Notes under the pieces: model-generated
The model's database searches: none
What the model saw: the letters and a program-made list of their open reading frames with translations, nothing else
Told to the model about the DNA's origin: nothing
Shown: one piece after another, positions 1 to 64,000 of the stretch
How positions within the stretch are numbered: position 1 is the first letter of the stretch
Layout: every line of letters starts with the position of its first letter
Source of the DNA: Sacculina carcini
Taxonomy: Eukaryota; Arthropoda; Thecostraca; Sacculinidae
Assembly (NCBI GenBank): GCA_916048095.2
Contig: OU696580.1
Span: 5,784,608-5,848,607, forward strand
Direction: 5' to 3'
Length of the DNA: 64,000 nt
Program-made: the position numbers and the translations under genes

Positions 1-240
1 AAGAAACAGACAAATAGAAGAGATACACTGACACGATACACACACACACACAAACAAAACAAACACACACATACACAAACAAAAGACACACACAAACACA
101 CACAAACAAAAAAAAACACACACACAAACGAAAAAAACACACACACAAACAAAACTCACACACACACAAACAAACAAAACAAACACACATACACACACAA
201 AAAAACACACACAAAAGGGACACACAAACGGTTATCAGTA
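1..240. repeat. A/C-rich low-complexity tract
   Basis: Irregular mixture of (CA)n, CAAA and A runs. No exon or gene signal. It belongs to the intron that follows exon 20 of the CCDC88-like gene, along with 241-497, where I see nothing. Confidence 0.8.
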
Positions 241-497
241 TGTTTCAAGCACACTTGAAATACATATTATTGTTTTTATTATTGTTGAAGTTTCTCAGGT
301 TTTGTCACAACTGAGAAAATCCACTGCGGATACTGAGACCGGGTTATTACACAAGTTATTAATGGTGGATTTGATACTTCGCTGTATGAAAGTGGCCATA
401 TATTTCTGATTTTTCTGATACCTCACGGTGACATCTGAGTTGAGAGTATAGAAGTTTGTTGTTGTGGCTGTTAGGAACATACTATTAGAAACCGAAA

Positions 498-724
498 CTG
501 ACGAATCCATAGGGGGATCAGGGGGGCTGAAGTCTCCCAAAATATCTCCCTCAACTCCTCATAACCAAGAGGTCCACTAAAATAGTCCACGAATAATATA
601 TACTTCTGTAGAATTTGTTGATATAAGCATTATCGCAAAGATGTTGTATAATGATACATGTACATGACTGATCACCCCCCAAAATTTAGCCCCCTAAAAG
701 TTGCATTCTTGATCGGCCACTGGA
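498..724. mobile_element. Candidate non-autonomous DNA transposon remnant
   Basis: The right end read on the minus strand begins CAGTGGCCGATC and continues to a GGGGGCTAAATTTTGGGGGG block; the left end shows ATCCATAGGGGG and GGGGGGCTGAAG. This inverted arrangement resembles short hAT-like elements with CAGTGGCGGATC ends. The ends are diverged and no clear target duplication was seen. Confidence 0.4.
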
Positions 725-737
725 AACCGACTCTCAC

Positions 738-53867
<53,130 letters not shown>

Positions 53868-54626
53868 CTGTCGCACACAAACACACGCACACACAATGTC
53901 GCATGAAAACAAATATTGAAATTGGATTAAAATATGCTAAAATAAGATTGTTCATATATTTTAGCTTATACTACATCTTTATCATCATCTAGTATCTTAT
54001 ATATACATCATTTAAATATGCTCATATTACTGTACGAATAAACAAACTCACTGAAACAAATTTTATGCCTCATTCAGGCTCCTTTGAGACTAATATCAAC
54101 CTAATTGTACCCTTGAGCAAGTCGGTGGATTTCTGATAAAAAAATCATAGATTTTTAAGCCGAGCACATCTCATAGATTGTCTAAGGAATTACTGTGAAC
54201 TACCGCTGGTGACCACATGATTCACAGTGACCTCCTGTGACGCAACATCCACCCACGCCAACACCCATGTGTCTCAAGCAACGCCTTCTTCACCACACAC
54301 ACACACACACACTGTGATTACCCTCATCACTCTCACGGGCGTTGGCCAAGGGCAGTTCCTGTGGTCTCCCTGCGTGAGCGTGTGAACACTGGACAAGGTG
54401 AGTATGAGCGTGTGAGAGACAAAAACTCTCGCAGCAGCGTCCTAATTGACTGCCGACAACATTCACATCACCGGCACGTCGCAAACCATCCCAAGTCGCA
54501 ATTGCACGCACGCAAACCTCGCATAAAACATGAAGTTTTGCTTTTCAAACGCCGAAACATGGTAGGGTACGTTCGATTCAACCTTTTCGAGAAGCATTTA
54601 GTAATCACTTCTACGCATTCGATTGA

Positions 54627-54650
54627 CACTTCAGAAGTACTTCTGAAGTG
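54627..54650. repeat. Perfect 24-bp palindrome
   Basis: CACTTCAGAAGT followed by its exact reverse complement, with no spacer. Confidence 0.95.
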
Positions 54651-54775
54651 AAATAAGAAGTTGTAAGGTGTTCACGGCGCAAAGCAGGCGTTCAACTGAG
54701 TTGTTTTGCACGTTGAACTTTCAGTTGTCTTATCAGGATCTGCCCTGCTACTGGTAACCGTGTAATTCCAGTACA

Positions 54776-54852
54776 ACCAGATTCATGGTCGAGTAGTCGG
54801 CGACTGAACCGGCTCCCCCACTGTTCTGCAGTGAGGAGGGTGCCTGGACACC
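54776..54852 (-). CDS. Tentative upstream Hook exon of the CCDC88-like gene
   Basis: After a good acceptor (tttattcctgtag) an open frame reads GVQAPSSLQNSGGAGSVADY then STMNL, with possible donors at GTTGTA or GTACTG near 54771-54776. The spacing resembles Girdin FGPLAAGNGTNLDEYVAL, which directly follows the conserved WVKTF of the Hook domain. It does not connect cleanly: the conserved DGVFLNQVMLQI-type segment that should lie between it and 53867 was not found. It could be chance. Confidence 0.3.
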
Positions 54853-54905
54853 CTACAGGAATAAAAATAAAACCTGTTTCAAGGGCGGATGAGATATTTG
54901 CTTGT

Positions 54906-55212
54906 TATTATTATTATTATTATTAATTTCAGGCAAATCCAGTAGCATGGGAAGAGTGCAAGCACTATTACCACCCTAAGGTGGCCCCATGTACCGGAAG
55001 CGCCCAAAAGATTCAGAGAGAAAGAGAGTTCGAAAAGAAAACAGTCTAGAAAGAGAGTTGGAACGAAAATAATAAATAAGTAACAATAAATAATAAACCA
55101 TCATCCGATAACACTCCATAATGTCACTCCGCCCACGTTCCTCAATAAATAATAACAATCAACAATAAATATGTGATTCAGTAAATAACAACCATCAATA
55201 AATAAGAATAAT
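54906..55212 (-). mobile_element. Dispersed retroposon tail R1, copy D
   Basis: Nearly identical to copy A at 24028-24345 over about 300 bases, including the long 5' part; only a few differences are visible, mostly in A-rich runs. Same orientation as copy A. Confidence 0.8.
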
Positions 55213-56339
55213 TGTTATCGGCCATCTAGCAATACTTGCATATGTACAAACTTGACTCTCATTTTTGTTGTCTGTTTGCGCCTATTTCCGGCATATTCTA
55301 TCTGTCTGCCTATTATTGTCTTCTTCAACTTCATACGCTTGTGTTAATATATGTGCTCTATAGCTAACACACGTCGTTGTTGCTGTTCGTATCATGCCTA
55401 GTTCTCCGAGCTTTCTCGTGTATCTCGTGCATATATATCTCTTTCATCTCGTGCCTATTTGTTTCGTTCACAATTTTGCATATGATTTCATGCATCTCAC
55501 AGCCACACATGACAGGAATCAAACACCGGTCGTGAATGTTTGGCCCCTGAGGCAGCATTTCTTGGTGCGCCCATGGCAGAGGGAGGAAATGGTGGGGTGG
55601 TGCTCGCAGAACAACTCATGTGTGAACGACACGGCAGCAAAACAGGAAGCATGCACACAAGCACACAGCAAGAGGACGTAGCAGAAAGCGAGGGTCAAGT
55701 TTATCAGTGTCTACAAGCGCCTCCCCTACCCTCCAACCCAACCATCACCGCCGAGCCCATGCAAAAACATCCGCTCTGGTTCGACGTAAGGCTAGGAACA
55801 CACTGGAACACGTAGTGGGAACACATTTAACTATTCTGAGCGTTCAGGGGAGCCGCGAGAGACGGCCTGGCTTCGGCAGCGAATAAGCCTGGCCGTCATT
55901 CGTGGCAACGCCGCCTCCATTTCATTGTAGTGTTGTTAATATGTGCACACGCTTGTAAATATATTTGTTTGTGTCAACGATAAGCGGCTACCGATTCTAC
56001 ACACGAACAATCACAGATAGACAAATGCTATATAATATAATATCATAATCGGTCATTAGAAAAAACACACACACAGAACAGACGACTGCAAGAAAACCAC
56101 ATATTCAACATCACCTAATAACTTCTCAGTCTTCTAGTCAATTACAGACTATTGAGAGCTTTAAGAAAAAAATTACTGCAGCTCTCCAAACTTCAGAATA
56201 AAACACAGCTCTAATATCGTGAATCGATCAATTGCTCATATATATTAATTTTGATGTTGCAGTTAATGAGGCAAACACAAACAAAGAAAAGGTCACAGAG
56301 ACATACTCTAATTCCGTGCTGAATGTGTGCGGTGTGTGA

Positions 56340-56365
56340 GTGTATGTGTGTGTGTGTGTGTGCTG

Positions 56366-56404
<39 letters not shown>

Positions 56405-56420
56405 CGTGTGTGTGTGTATG
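56340..56420. repeat. (TG)n tract with TGCTGCGTG interruptions
   Basis: Three TG blocks separated by CTGC steps. Confidence 0.9.
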
Positions 56421-58606
56421 CAACGGAACGTGAGCACATGCGTGCGTCTAACTGCGACCCTGCAACACTGCACCTATGTTTGCGTTGCACAAAACCCCAC
56501 TCACGCAATGGCAATCAACGTAGAGTAAATTGAACGTTATGCTGTGATGAGGACACGACAATACCTTACTGGCAAAACTATGTGTGTATAGGTGCGTGTG
56601 TGCGTGAGTATAAGGTCGGATCGATACAGGTTAAGTGTTTACATTCAACCCTTGACTTTGCTCAACCCTTCATCCTGATTGGCTTGGCAGTACTGTAATA
56701 ACGGGTTGGACGTTTTAAATTGGCATCCTTGTTTGCCGTCGCTGAACAATGTCACGCTGTACAATGAGTGACGAATTCACTTGTTTGTATAAGACGTCGT
56801 GATGGCGGATGGATGTCAGCGTGAAATCCACACGATCCCAACTGACACTGGCAATTGTAAAAATTGGCAACACAACACTGACTACATGCATCTAAATCAT
56901 GAGTTGGTCGCCGTCGATCGTACTGCACACGGACTTATTGGATCACAAAAAACATGAATTCTCACTGGAGCAACATACAGAGTGTGAATTGAATCAAATG
57001 CAAAATAGTGCTCCGCACATGGATGTTACTTCGATTTCCTAGTCATGTTATTGACAAATTTCCATTCTTGATTCAGGTTGGATCGGGAGCCCAGTAGAAT
57101 TTCGTAGAGAGTTGATTGTTGAATTCGAGTAACGGTCCCGCCGTGTGCCAAACTACCGCTAAAACGACACTCCACTCTGTGACTGTGAGCATTGGTGGAG
57201 AGCACACACTCAGTGAACCAGCCTCATCCAAAAACAACAAAAACTCATTCACTGCTATATGGACAAAAAAGAGAGTAAAAAACAGATGGAGAATAAAATA
57301 TGTTTGATCGAACACGCCGATGTTTCCTACTTTTCCGAATATGAAGTGAAGAACTGAAGAACCGAAGTGATGCTCCACTAGGCGGCAATGCAGTGCAATA
57401 CTGCAGTGACAAGTGTATTGACAGAAGCGAAAACAATATTGCTAATGATCGCCTGGAAAAGAACTGGCTGTCCAAGTTGTGCGAGTCCCACTCAGAAAAA
57501 TAAACGTAAAAACGTGCAAATAATTACCAATCTGACCTTTGACTTGAACCAAATGACCTCAGAACCGACCTATCTGATAGCACTGGCTCAATGAAACGGA
57601 ACAACCTTGCTCCACATAGTCGTGTAAAAACTGGCCCAACGTGTATCTCTCTGTCCAGCAAACCTCGCGCGAAAAAGCCACTGAATGAAGATGATGAATA
57701 TGCAAACGCATTGTCAAATCAAAAGTTCAGTGAAAGTGCATAGCGTACCTGAAGTTACCATACACATTACGCTTCAAGAATGCCGGGTAGCATGAGGATA
57801 AGGTTGACCAAATTATCTTGATGCAAAAATCACCACACCAACGTGAAGGCTGTACAATATTTCTGCCATATTCCCAGATCAATGTCACCAATAGACCAGC
57901 TGATCGCCAATAGATCACTCATGAACTACCATTGTCCAGATCAATGTTACTTCATCTCCTTCCTACCGCATGTTTGCTTCCCGACTTCAAAATCACCTTT
58001 TTGACATCTCGTTTGATCCTGCTTCTCACACTCTCTCACTCCTTTCGACAAACTCTGATTCCATTCAGCTAGCCATTTTCTATTCCTCCTCCTTATTGTA
58101 CTCAAACTTCATGTATATATGTGTATAAGTGCATGTATGTGTATGTATGTATATGTATAAGTGCATGTTTGTGTACGTATGTATATGTATATATGTATTT
58201 ACGCTTTGTTGTTCATGTTGAAGTATGCGCGCCCGTGTTTTACAGGCGCTATAGTAAATATACGTTCGTACGTTCATACAACCATTTAGGATACATTTAT
58301 ACCGAGTCACAGGGAGTGAGAACACTGCCGCTTCATCACCTCTAAAGATGACTCAAATAAAAACTCCCCTATTTGCTTGTTCCTTTTCGCTGGGCTCAAG
58401 GATAGTCATTATGAACCTGGAGAGCCTGTGTCCACTGGGAGTACGAAGTCCCAGAGCATGGGGCATGAAACCTCAAAATTGGCTTCAAATAAACATCTTC
58501 ATGACTTTGAATTTCATATCTATAATTCAATCTTATATTTTCCTTGAGTCGTTTCAGACGGGGGCATGGACAGAAATGCAGTGAAGAAGAACCATTGGTA
58601 TAGGAC

Positions 58607-58866
58607 TGGGGTGGGTAACCCGCGGCTCTTTAGAGCTACCTAGTGGCTCCTTGGAGCTGTTTCAAAAATGTTTGAAAATCGAAAAAGATGGGGGAGGGAA
58701 ATATATCGTTTGTTATAAAGCTTTTATAAGGCTTATATAAGATCCATAAGGCTCATATAAGGCTTATATATAATACGCATATATTAATTATTTACGGGTC
58801 CAGACATATTTGTTTTTTGGTCTAATATGATGACATCTTTCAACATTTTGGATTGCCGACCCCTGG
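58607..58866. mobile_element. hAT-family non-autonomous element with target duplication
   Basis: 260 bases. Starts TGGGGTGGGTAACCCGCGGC, ends TTGGATTGCCGACCCCTGG. The flanks are TATAGGAC on the left and TCTAGGAC on the right, an 8-bp duplication with one mismatch, the hallmark of hAT insertion. The interior has a TAAGGCTTATATAAG repeat. No transposase frame. Confidence 0.8.
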
Positions 58867-60903
58867 TCTAGGACCTGATGATGATCCACTACGAGCATAA
58901 TGCTCAACTCCCCCTAATTCTAATCTCCATACTCCGAAGTCAAGAAGTACCACATCCTCTTGCCATGGCGGAGTGGCGAACAAGTATTGACTCACTGACA
59001 ATAAAAATGTTGTCTGTCCACATACAGCCGCATGTCAGCTCGATATCAACGGTCGTGATAAGCTCCTTTCACGACAACAGCTCGCCTACCAACTGACAAT
59101 GTCTGAGACTTCACTGGGACCTGTTCAAGAGTCACTAACACTCGAGAACTGAACCTGGAACGCCCGGGTGGATGCGAAGCGCTACGGTACACAACCGTCG
59201 ATCAAATTAAAGCCATATTAACGCAATATAGACGAATGAAACATTAACTGACACCAGACGTGTGACAGAGGTGCAATTAAACGCTCAGACAGAAATGGAG
59301 CCTGTCCAAATGGCGACTAATGAGTCGTGCGAACTATATCTGATCACTGTCAAGGCCAAGCGACAACGTCGGCCACACAATTAATCAACTATTCATGAGG
59401 AAAGTACACGGATGGTGACAAGGAAAATAGTCAACTGAAAGATGCTTATAACACTGTACAAACTTTCCTTCCGCTTCCATGCTAAATTCAACGTCATTAT
59501 CTTTGTTTTCTTTTGTCCTACCTTTCCCTCACTCTTTACCCGTCCTCTCTCCCTCTATTTTCTTACCATTCTCATGTTTCCCTGTACTCTTATTTGGGTA
59601 TTTCCTCACCGATTATATTATATTTTACTGATTAGAACACATAGTTCGCGTGTCTGTCAGATATTACGCTGATATCGAAAATATTGACTTTCGTACATCC
59701 AGGAGCATAGCTTGACTTACAAAAACACCTTAGCCACTAATTGAATGCGCACACAGCCACAGAGATTGGACCAGACTATCATTCAATGTTCAACCACCGC
59801 ATACACAACATACATCATGGACGAGCCACGAAGAAAACGAGCTTATAGCCAAATTATGCACAACTAAATAGAACTAATATATTTTATCCTCAAAGAACCT
59901 CTTTGTAACAAACATGCTAGCACACACACACACATACACACACATACAATACAATCCAGAGGTTTCATGAGTCCGCTCTTGTGTAGTGTAGTTTCATGAG
60001 CTCGCTCTTGACAAAAATCAGACTGAAGCAGCGAGAAATATGTGAAAATAACGCAAAACAGTGTGAATCCAACACGCAAGAGCTAATAGAACTGCTCGTA
60101 AAGCAGAATTGTGTGCTCTTTGTAGAGCAGAAACTTAATAACAAGAAACTCTAGAACTATAGCAAATTATAATCTTCCCAGTATTGAAAATTAGGCCTTA
60201 TAAGATACAAACAAGTAATTGCTATATGAATAATTATAATAAATATATTAATAACAAATAATTCTTTCAAATAGATAAGCTAAATAATAGCCAAATAGAG
60301 TGCCACCTAACCTGAGCTAGCCTAGCTTAGTGACAATTACTGCTAGTAAGATAGGAAACAGCGTGTGCGGATGGGTCGACGTGGGGCGAACAAAGAGGAG
60401 GGGGAAATTGCGCCATACTGGGGATAGGGCAGATGAGGTGGGGGTGATGCAGGTGAGCTAGGGGGGTGAACAGCTGCATGACGGAACATGAGCCACCATG
60501 CATCCTCCCTTCTCATCAAGGCTACACAACAACAACATGCACGCGTGTGTGTATGTGTGTGTGTGTGTATGAGGGTAGCAGACGACACGCGCCAGTACAC
60601 ACACACACACACACACATACACACACACACATGGATGATATTGATCGGAAGCAGGTGTCACGTTCTAGTTGCGGAAGTGCTCAATATCCAAAAAGCATAG
60701 CGCGTATAAATAACGGCATATATATACCGAATACGATCACATGATAATTATAAATGGAAAAAATGTAGGCAGAATTCAAGAAGATAAAAAACCAGTCGAT
60801 TAAATAACACCAATGAATGAAAAATAAGTTAATACAAATATATAACAATATACAAGAATAATCCATTAATCCATTTATGCATTGATCAATTAATCAATAC
60901 AAC

Positions 60904-60904
<1 letters not shown>

Positions 60905-60948
<44 letters not shown>
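60905..60948. repeat. (CA)n microsatellite
   Basis: About 22 CA units; similar short CA or TG tracts lie at 60598-60632, 61136-61159 and 61198-61225. Confidence 0.95.
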
Positions 60949-63299
60949 GCGGAAACTATCAAACACATACGCATACCTGTATAACTGCATACATTTGAAT
61001 GGATATAAATCTACACACATACACGGACAGGCATTCGCTTGATAAATTATTTGTGTATGTATGTGTGTGTCTGTGTGTTGGGTGTATGTTCCCGTCGACA
61101 CGCGTTTGACCTGGTTTACATCACAAAGCCACGAACACACACACACACACACACACACGACTAAGAACAGTGTACAAGCAAAGCGTCTTGTGTATGTATG
61201 TGTGTGTGTGTGTGTATGTGTGTGAGAAAGCACACTAGCGTGTATGTATGTCCGTGTGTGCGCGTGTATGTGTTCAACAAAGCTTCACTGTTCACAGGTG
61301 ACACGTTCTTCGCTCAGATAAGCAGTATAGGAAACAAGAGGCTCTTATCTTGTATCTTGGTTGAATCTGTCAAACAATACACTTGCAGAACGATTGCAAC
61401 CGTGTCAAAACGATGCCAATTTTGTTTTTTACACATACAACATCCAATTTGTTTTTCAACATCCAAGCAAAACAGGCTATCAAGATCTATCAATATTGTT
61501 TGTATTCGTATCAGGAGTATCCGTGAAATATGAACATTAACAAAGAAATAGAGGAAAAAATGGGTTCAAACATCTTGATCGAAAATACCAAATGGTCACT
61601 GGATAATCTGATTCCACGAGATTATTGCAACAGGTATCCTGCGTTTATTGCTAGAAATACCGGCATACACGTCAGCATGTGTATACTGCAGCAAGTAATT
61701 CTATCGTTTGGTGAATTTTCCATGAACTTCCTTTTAATCATGTACGTTTGGTTCTTTCCCGTTCTTTCGTCCTATAGAAAACTCGATATTCGATTATACG
61801 TTACTCCACTTCTAGTACAGTTGTTGCTTTCAGTGTATTCGTAAGATTGTTTCTCTTTTGTTCCTTTCAACTCATCAGCATGAACAATTTACTTTTGTAC
61901 CATTGCCTTGTCGTATATACAATCCAGGAAATACATACAATCCAATCTAACCAATCTTTCCATTAATATTGCGTATACTAGACCTATACAACAAGTTTTC
62001 AACAAAATATATCCCGCACAGCAAGCAAGAGTATCCACCTAATCACATTATCCGATTCATCAGCTAAAGCAAGTATTTCATATTCATCCTAATGACAATG
62101 CGAAGACTGGCACTGATACTTGGAAACCCATTGTGGTCATGGCAAAATGTTAATGTGAAGTTCATATCCATACACAGTTATGCTCTGATCAACACACAAC
62201 TACGTATATAACTCACAGTGAAGCTGTGATAAGGTAGCATGTGAATAATCTTCCGACGAGAATACAGTAGTTACGGGATTCAGTGCATTTCAATGCGGGT
62301 TTCAAGCGTACACGCACAGGACTGTATGTATTCTGGACATGAGTGAGCAGCCTCACATAAACATAGTCACCTGCCGGCTCACCATGGCACAACATGAACA
62401 CAAGAATTCGAGAGCGAAGGAAAGAGAGAAAGAGAGACAGACAGCGAGAGATGGTAGAAGAGGAGACGACCGAGAAGAACGACTCTGGTTCACTAGTCTC
62501 TCCCACCATCACCACAACCTCCTGCCAGCAAGCAACATTGAATATGACCGGCCGTCGCCTCGACCGCCGCTATAACGGCGCATAAATCCCAGTTGGCGGC
62601 GCAGTGACGCACCTCAGGCGGCAGCCACCGCACACGTGAGGCACGTGTTGCTGCCGTGTCGACCAGGGTGAAACCACAACCACGACATACTCACACACAC
62701 ACGTACAGCTACACACAGAGACCCGCCACGAACTCACGGCATTGAATCACCGCTTGCTTCGTGACGGTGGAAATTGTGAGATGAACAAGATGAATCAGCT
62801 CCGAACTTGAGATGAAGTGTGACGACGCATTGTAAGATAATATATTTATGATCCGTAGTAGTGTTCCAGTCTAGCAGAGAAGGAAGGAACTAGCCTTGTC
62901 GACTATAAAACACGCCAAATAGATCAAGAACACCGATAATTGTTGGCTATCTCCTGGGAATAGTGGGGTATAGCAGAATGACCGCTTAGCCTAGCCCGAA
63001 TGCCATCCATTGGTAATCACATGATTATTCTATTTCAGGTGCTTCCTATGCTCCTAAAATATAAGTAAAAAGAAAGATGTCGATCAAAGGGACAAACGGT
63101 TTGTGTGGCTTTCAAATCAAGGACTTGTGTAACTTAATGACCTGCAAGATAAGGCCTAAAGTGCCAAGAAATACTGGAGAACCCTTGCATCATCATCATC
63201 ACGGAATTCATCATTGCACGATGCTTGATATTGGGTAACTGTCAGCCATGCGAATGATAAATATAATCCTCACAGTACGTGAAATCAAACCACTATTAC

Positions 63300-63418
63300 C
63301 TGGTCCACAAGATGTCCCAATACAAAACGTCTCTCAATGAATGATCGCTCAATGCAAATATGAAGTAAGAGCAACGCCCAAACACGAGCATCTCCGAGGT
63401 ATTTCGACTGCGTGAGCT
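63300..63418 (-). CDS. Candidate exon of an unidentified upstream gene
   Basis: 119 bases, phase 2 in, phase 0 out, acceptor acgctgcag after gtgtgtgt, donor CAG|GTAATA. The frame reads LTQSKYLGDARVWALLLLHI then CIERSFIERRFVLGHLVDQ. The composition (amphipathic, Leu-rich, no repeat bias) looks like real coding sequence. The last bases of the window read GTAAGT on this strand, a perfect donor for a preceding exon just outside. I do not recognise the family; it could be a neighbour gene or, less likely, a far 5' exon of the CCDC88-like gene. Confidence 0.4.
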
Positions 63419-64000
63419 CTGCAGCGTACACACACTCTAACGCCCGACGACCCAAAACATCCCCACACAATAGCCCAGACGTTGCACAAACAAACCAACG
63501 GCGACGGTGAATGTAGCAGTTCAGTGTGCCGTGCGACCAAATTGCGTGTCAGGAGGGCAGCAGCGGCGTTGTAACAAAAGCACCGACTGTGTGGCGCACA
63601 GCGACCTTCAGCTGCACAACAAACAATGACACTGGCCCGCCGACACAGATGGAGAGAGAGCGAGAGAGATTTCAAGACAAGACGTAGGCGCAAAAACAGC
63701 GCCATTCAACAGCAAATATCAGCGGACCCGACGACCAAAGAAGAAATCAATGAACAGATCATATATTAAATGACGTTCTCTGAATGACAAATGAACGCTT
63801 GTCTATCAGGGGGAAAAACAACGTCACACACAGACACACATACAACTAGGTAGCCTACACGGACAATCTCAACATACACTCTTCGTGTATGCCGGTCGTA
63901 TTTCAATGTCAACATCGGTCAATTGAGAGCGATAGTGCGTGTCGGTGACCCAAATCCCGTCCACAGCCCATCTGCTGCCCGCGGCACAATCAAAACTTAC

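Larger units (their letters stand above)
53868..64000. other. Upstream region: 5' part of the CCDC88-like gene and intergenic sequence
   Basis: No promoter or start codon can be fixed. Contents listed separately: tentative Hook exon at 54852, a palindrome, R1 copy D, a hAT element, simple repeats and an unassigned exon at 63300-63418. 55220-56300, 56600-58100 and 61300-63280 have no gene I can support; a plus-strand open frame at 55540-55815 has a coding-like texture but no recognised family. Confidence 0.55.

Noticed and set aside
295-540. 81-codon minus-strand open frame after exon 20
   Set aside because: No similarity to the Girdin segment expected there (LLSQLKGNLEEEN), and part of it overlaps the transposon-like remnant.
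54181-54240. Short exon EVTVNHVVTS as the missing Hook segment
   Set aside because: It resembles VFLNQVMLQI only loosely and its phase would put a stop into exon 1.
63869-63994. Open frame on the minus strand at the window edge (AVDGIWVTDTHYRSQL)
   Set aside because: It starts inside a perfect GTAAGT donor, so it is most likely intronic.

Overview
The window is eukaryotic, most likely from a marine or aquatic invertebrate animal. It has spliced genes with GT-AG introns, tRNA-derived SINE-like and LINE pieces, hAT-type DNA transposon remnants, and an extreme load of (CA/TG)n and related simple repeats. I cannot name the species or phylum. The protein matches named here are motif-level recognition from memory of human Girdin/Daple and human ASB3, not database searches.

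The main gene lies on the minus strand and fills most of the window. I could stitch 20 exons (53867 down to 738) into one continuous open frame of 3562 coding bases, about 1187 residues, with every splice phase agreeing. It is a CCDC88-family (Girdin/Daple) scaffold: most of an N-terminal Hook domain, a Ser-rich linker, then a very long coiled coil. The first Hook exon(s) are not securely placed; one tentative exon is at 54852. The end of the coiled coil and the C-terminal tail lie beyond position 1.

Inside the 3.8-kb intron between exons 9 and 10 sits a complete second gene on the plus strand (11181-13684). It has two coding exons encoding a 679-residue ankyrin-repeat protein whose N-terminus matches ASB3, with a SOCS-box-like segment near the C-terminus. 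In human, ASB3 and CCDC88A are both on chromosome 2p16, so the nesting may be a relic of old linkage.

Region by region: 1-10 kb holds exons 20-11 separated by short introns made largely of CA/TG repeats, including an intron that is almost wholly a 20-bp minisatellite. 10.6-14.5 kb holds the nested ASB3-like gene. 14.4-20 kb holds exons 9-5, hAT remnants and a SINE-like copy. 20-34 kb holds exons 4-2 in large introns with a 475-bp (CA)n, a 330-bp (CTAT)n, retroposon tails and a LINE fragment. 34-53.7 kb is one 20-kb intron with no secure gene. 54-64 kb is upstream sequence with repeats and one plausible exon of an unidentified minus-strand gene at 63300-63418.

The feature least explained by ordinary annotation is that TG-rich tracts run straight into the 3' splice sites of 12 of the 20 exons. 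The simple repeats may therefore be part of the splice-site architecture and not mere filler.
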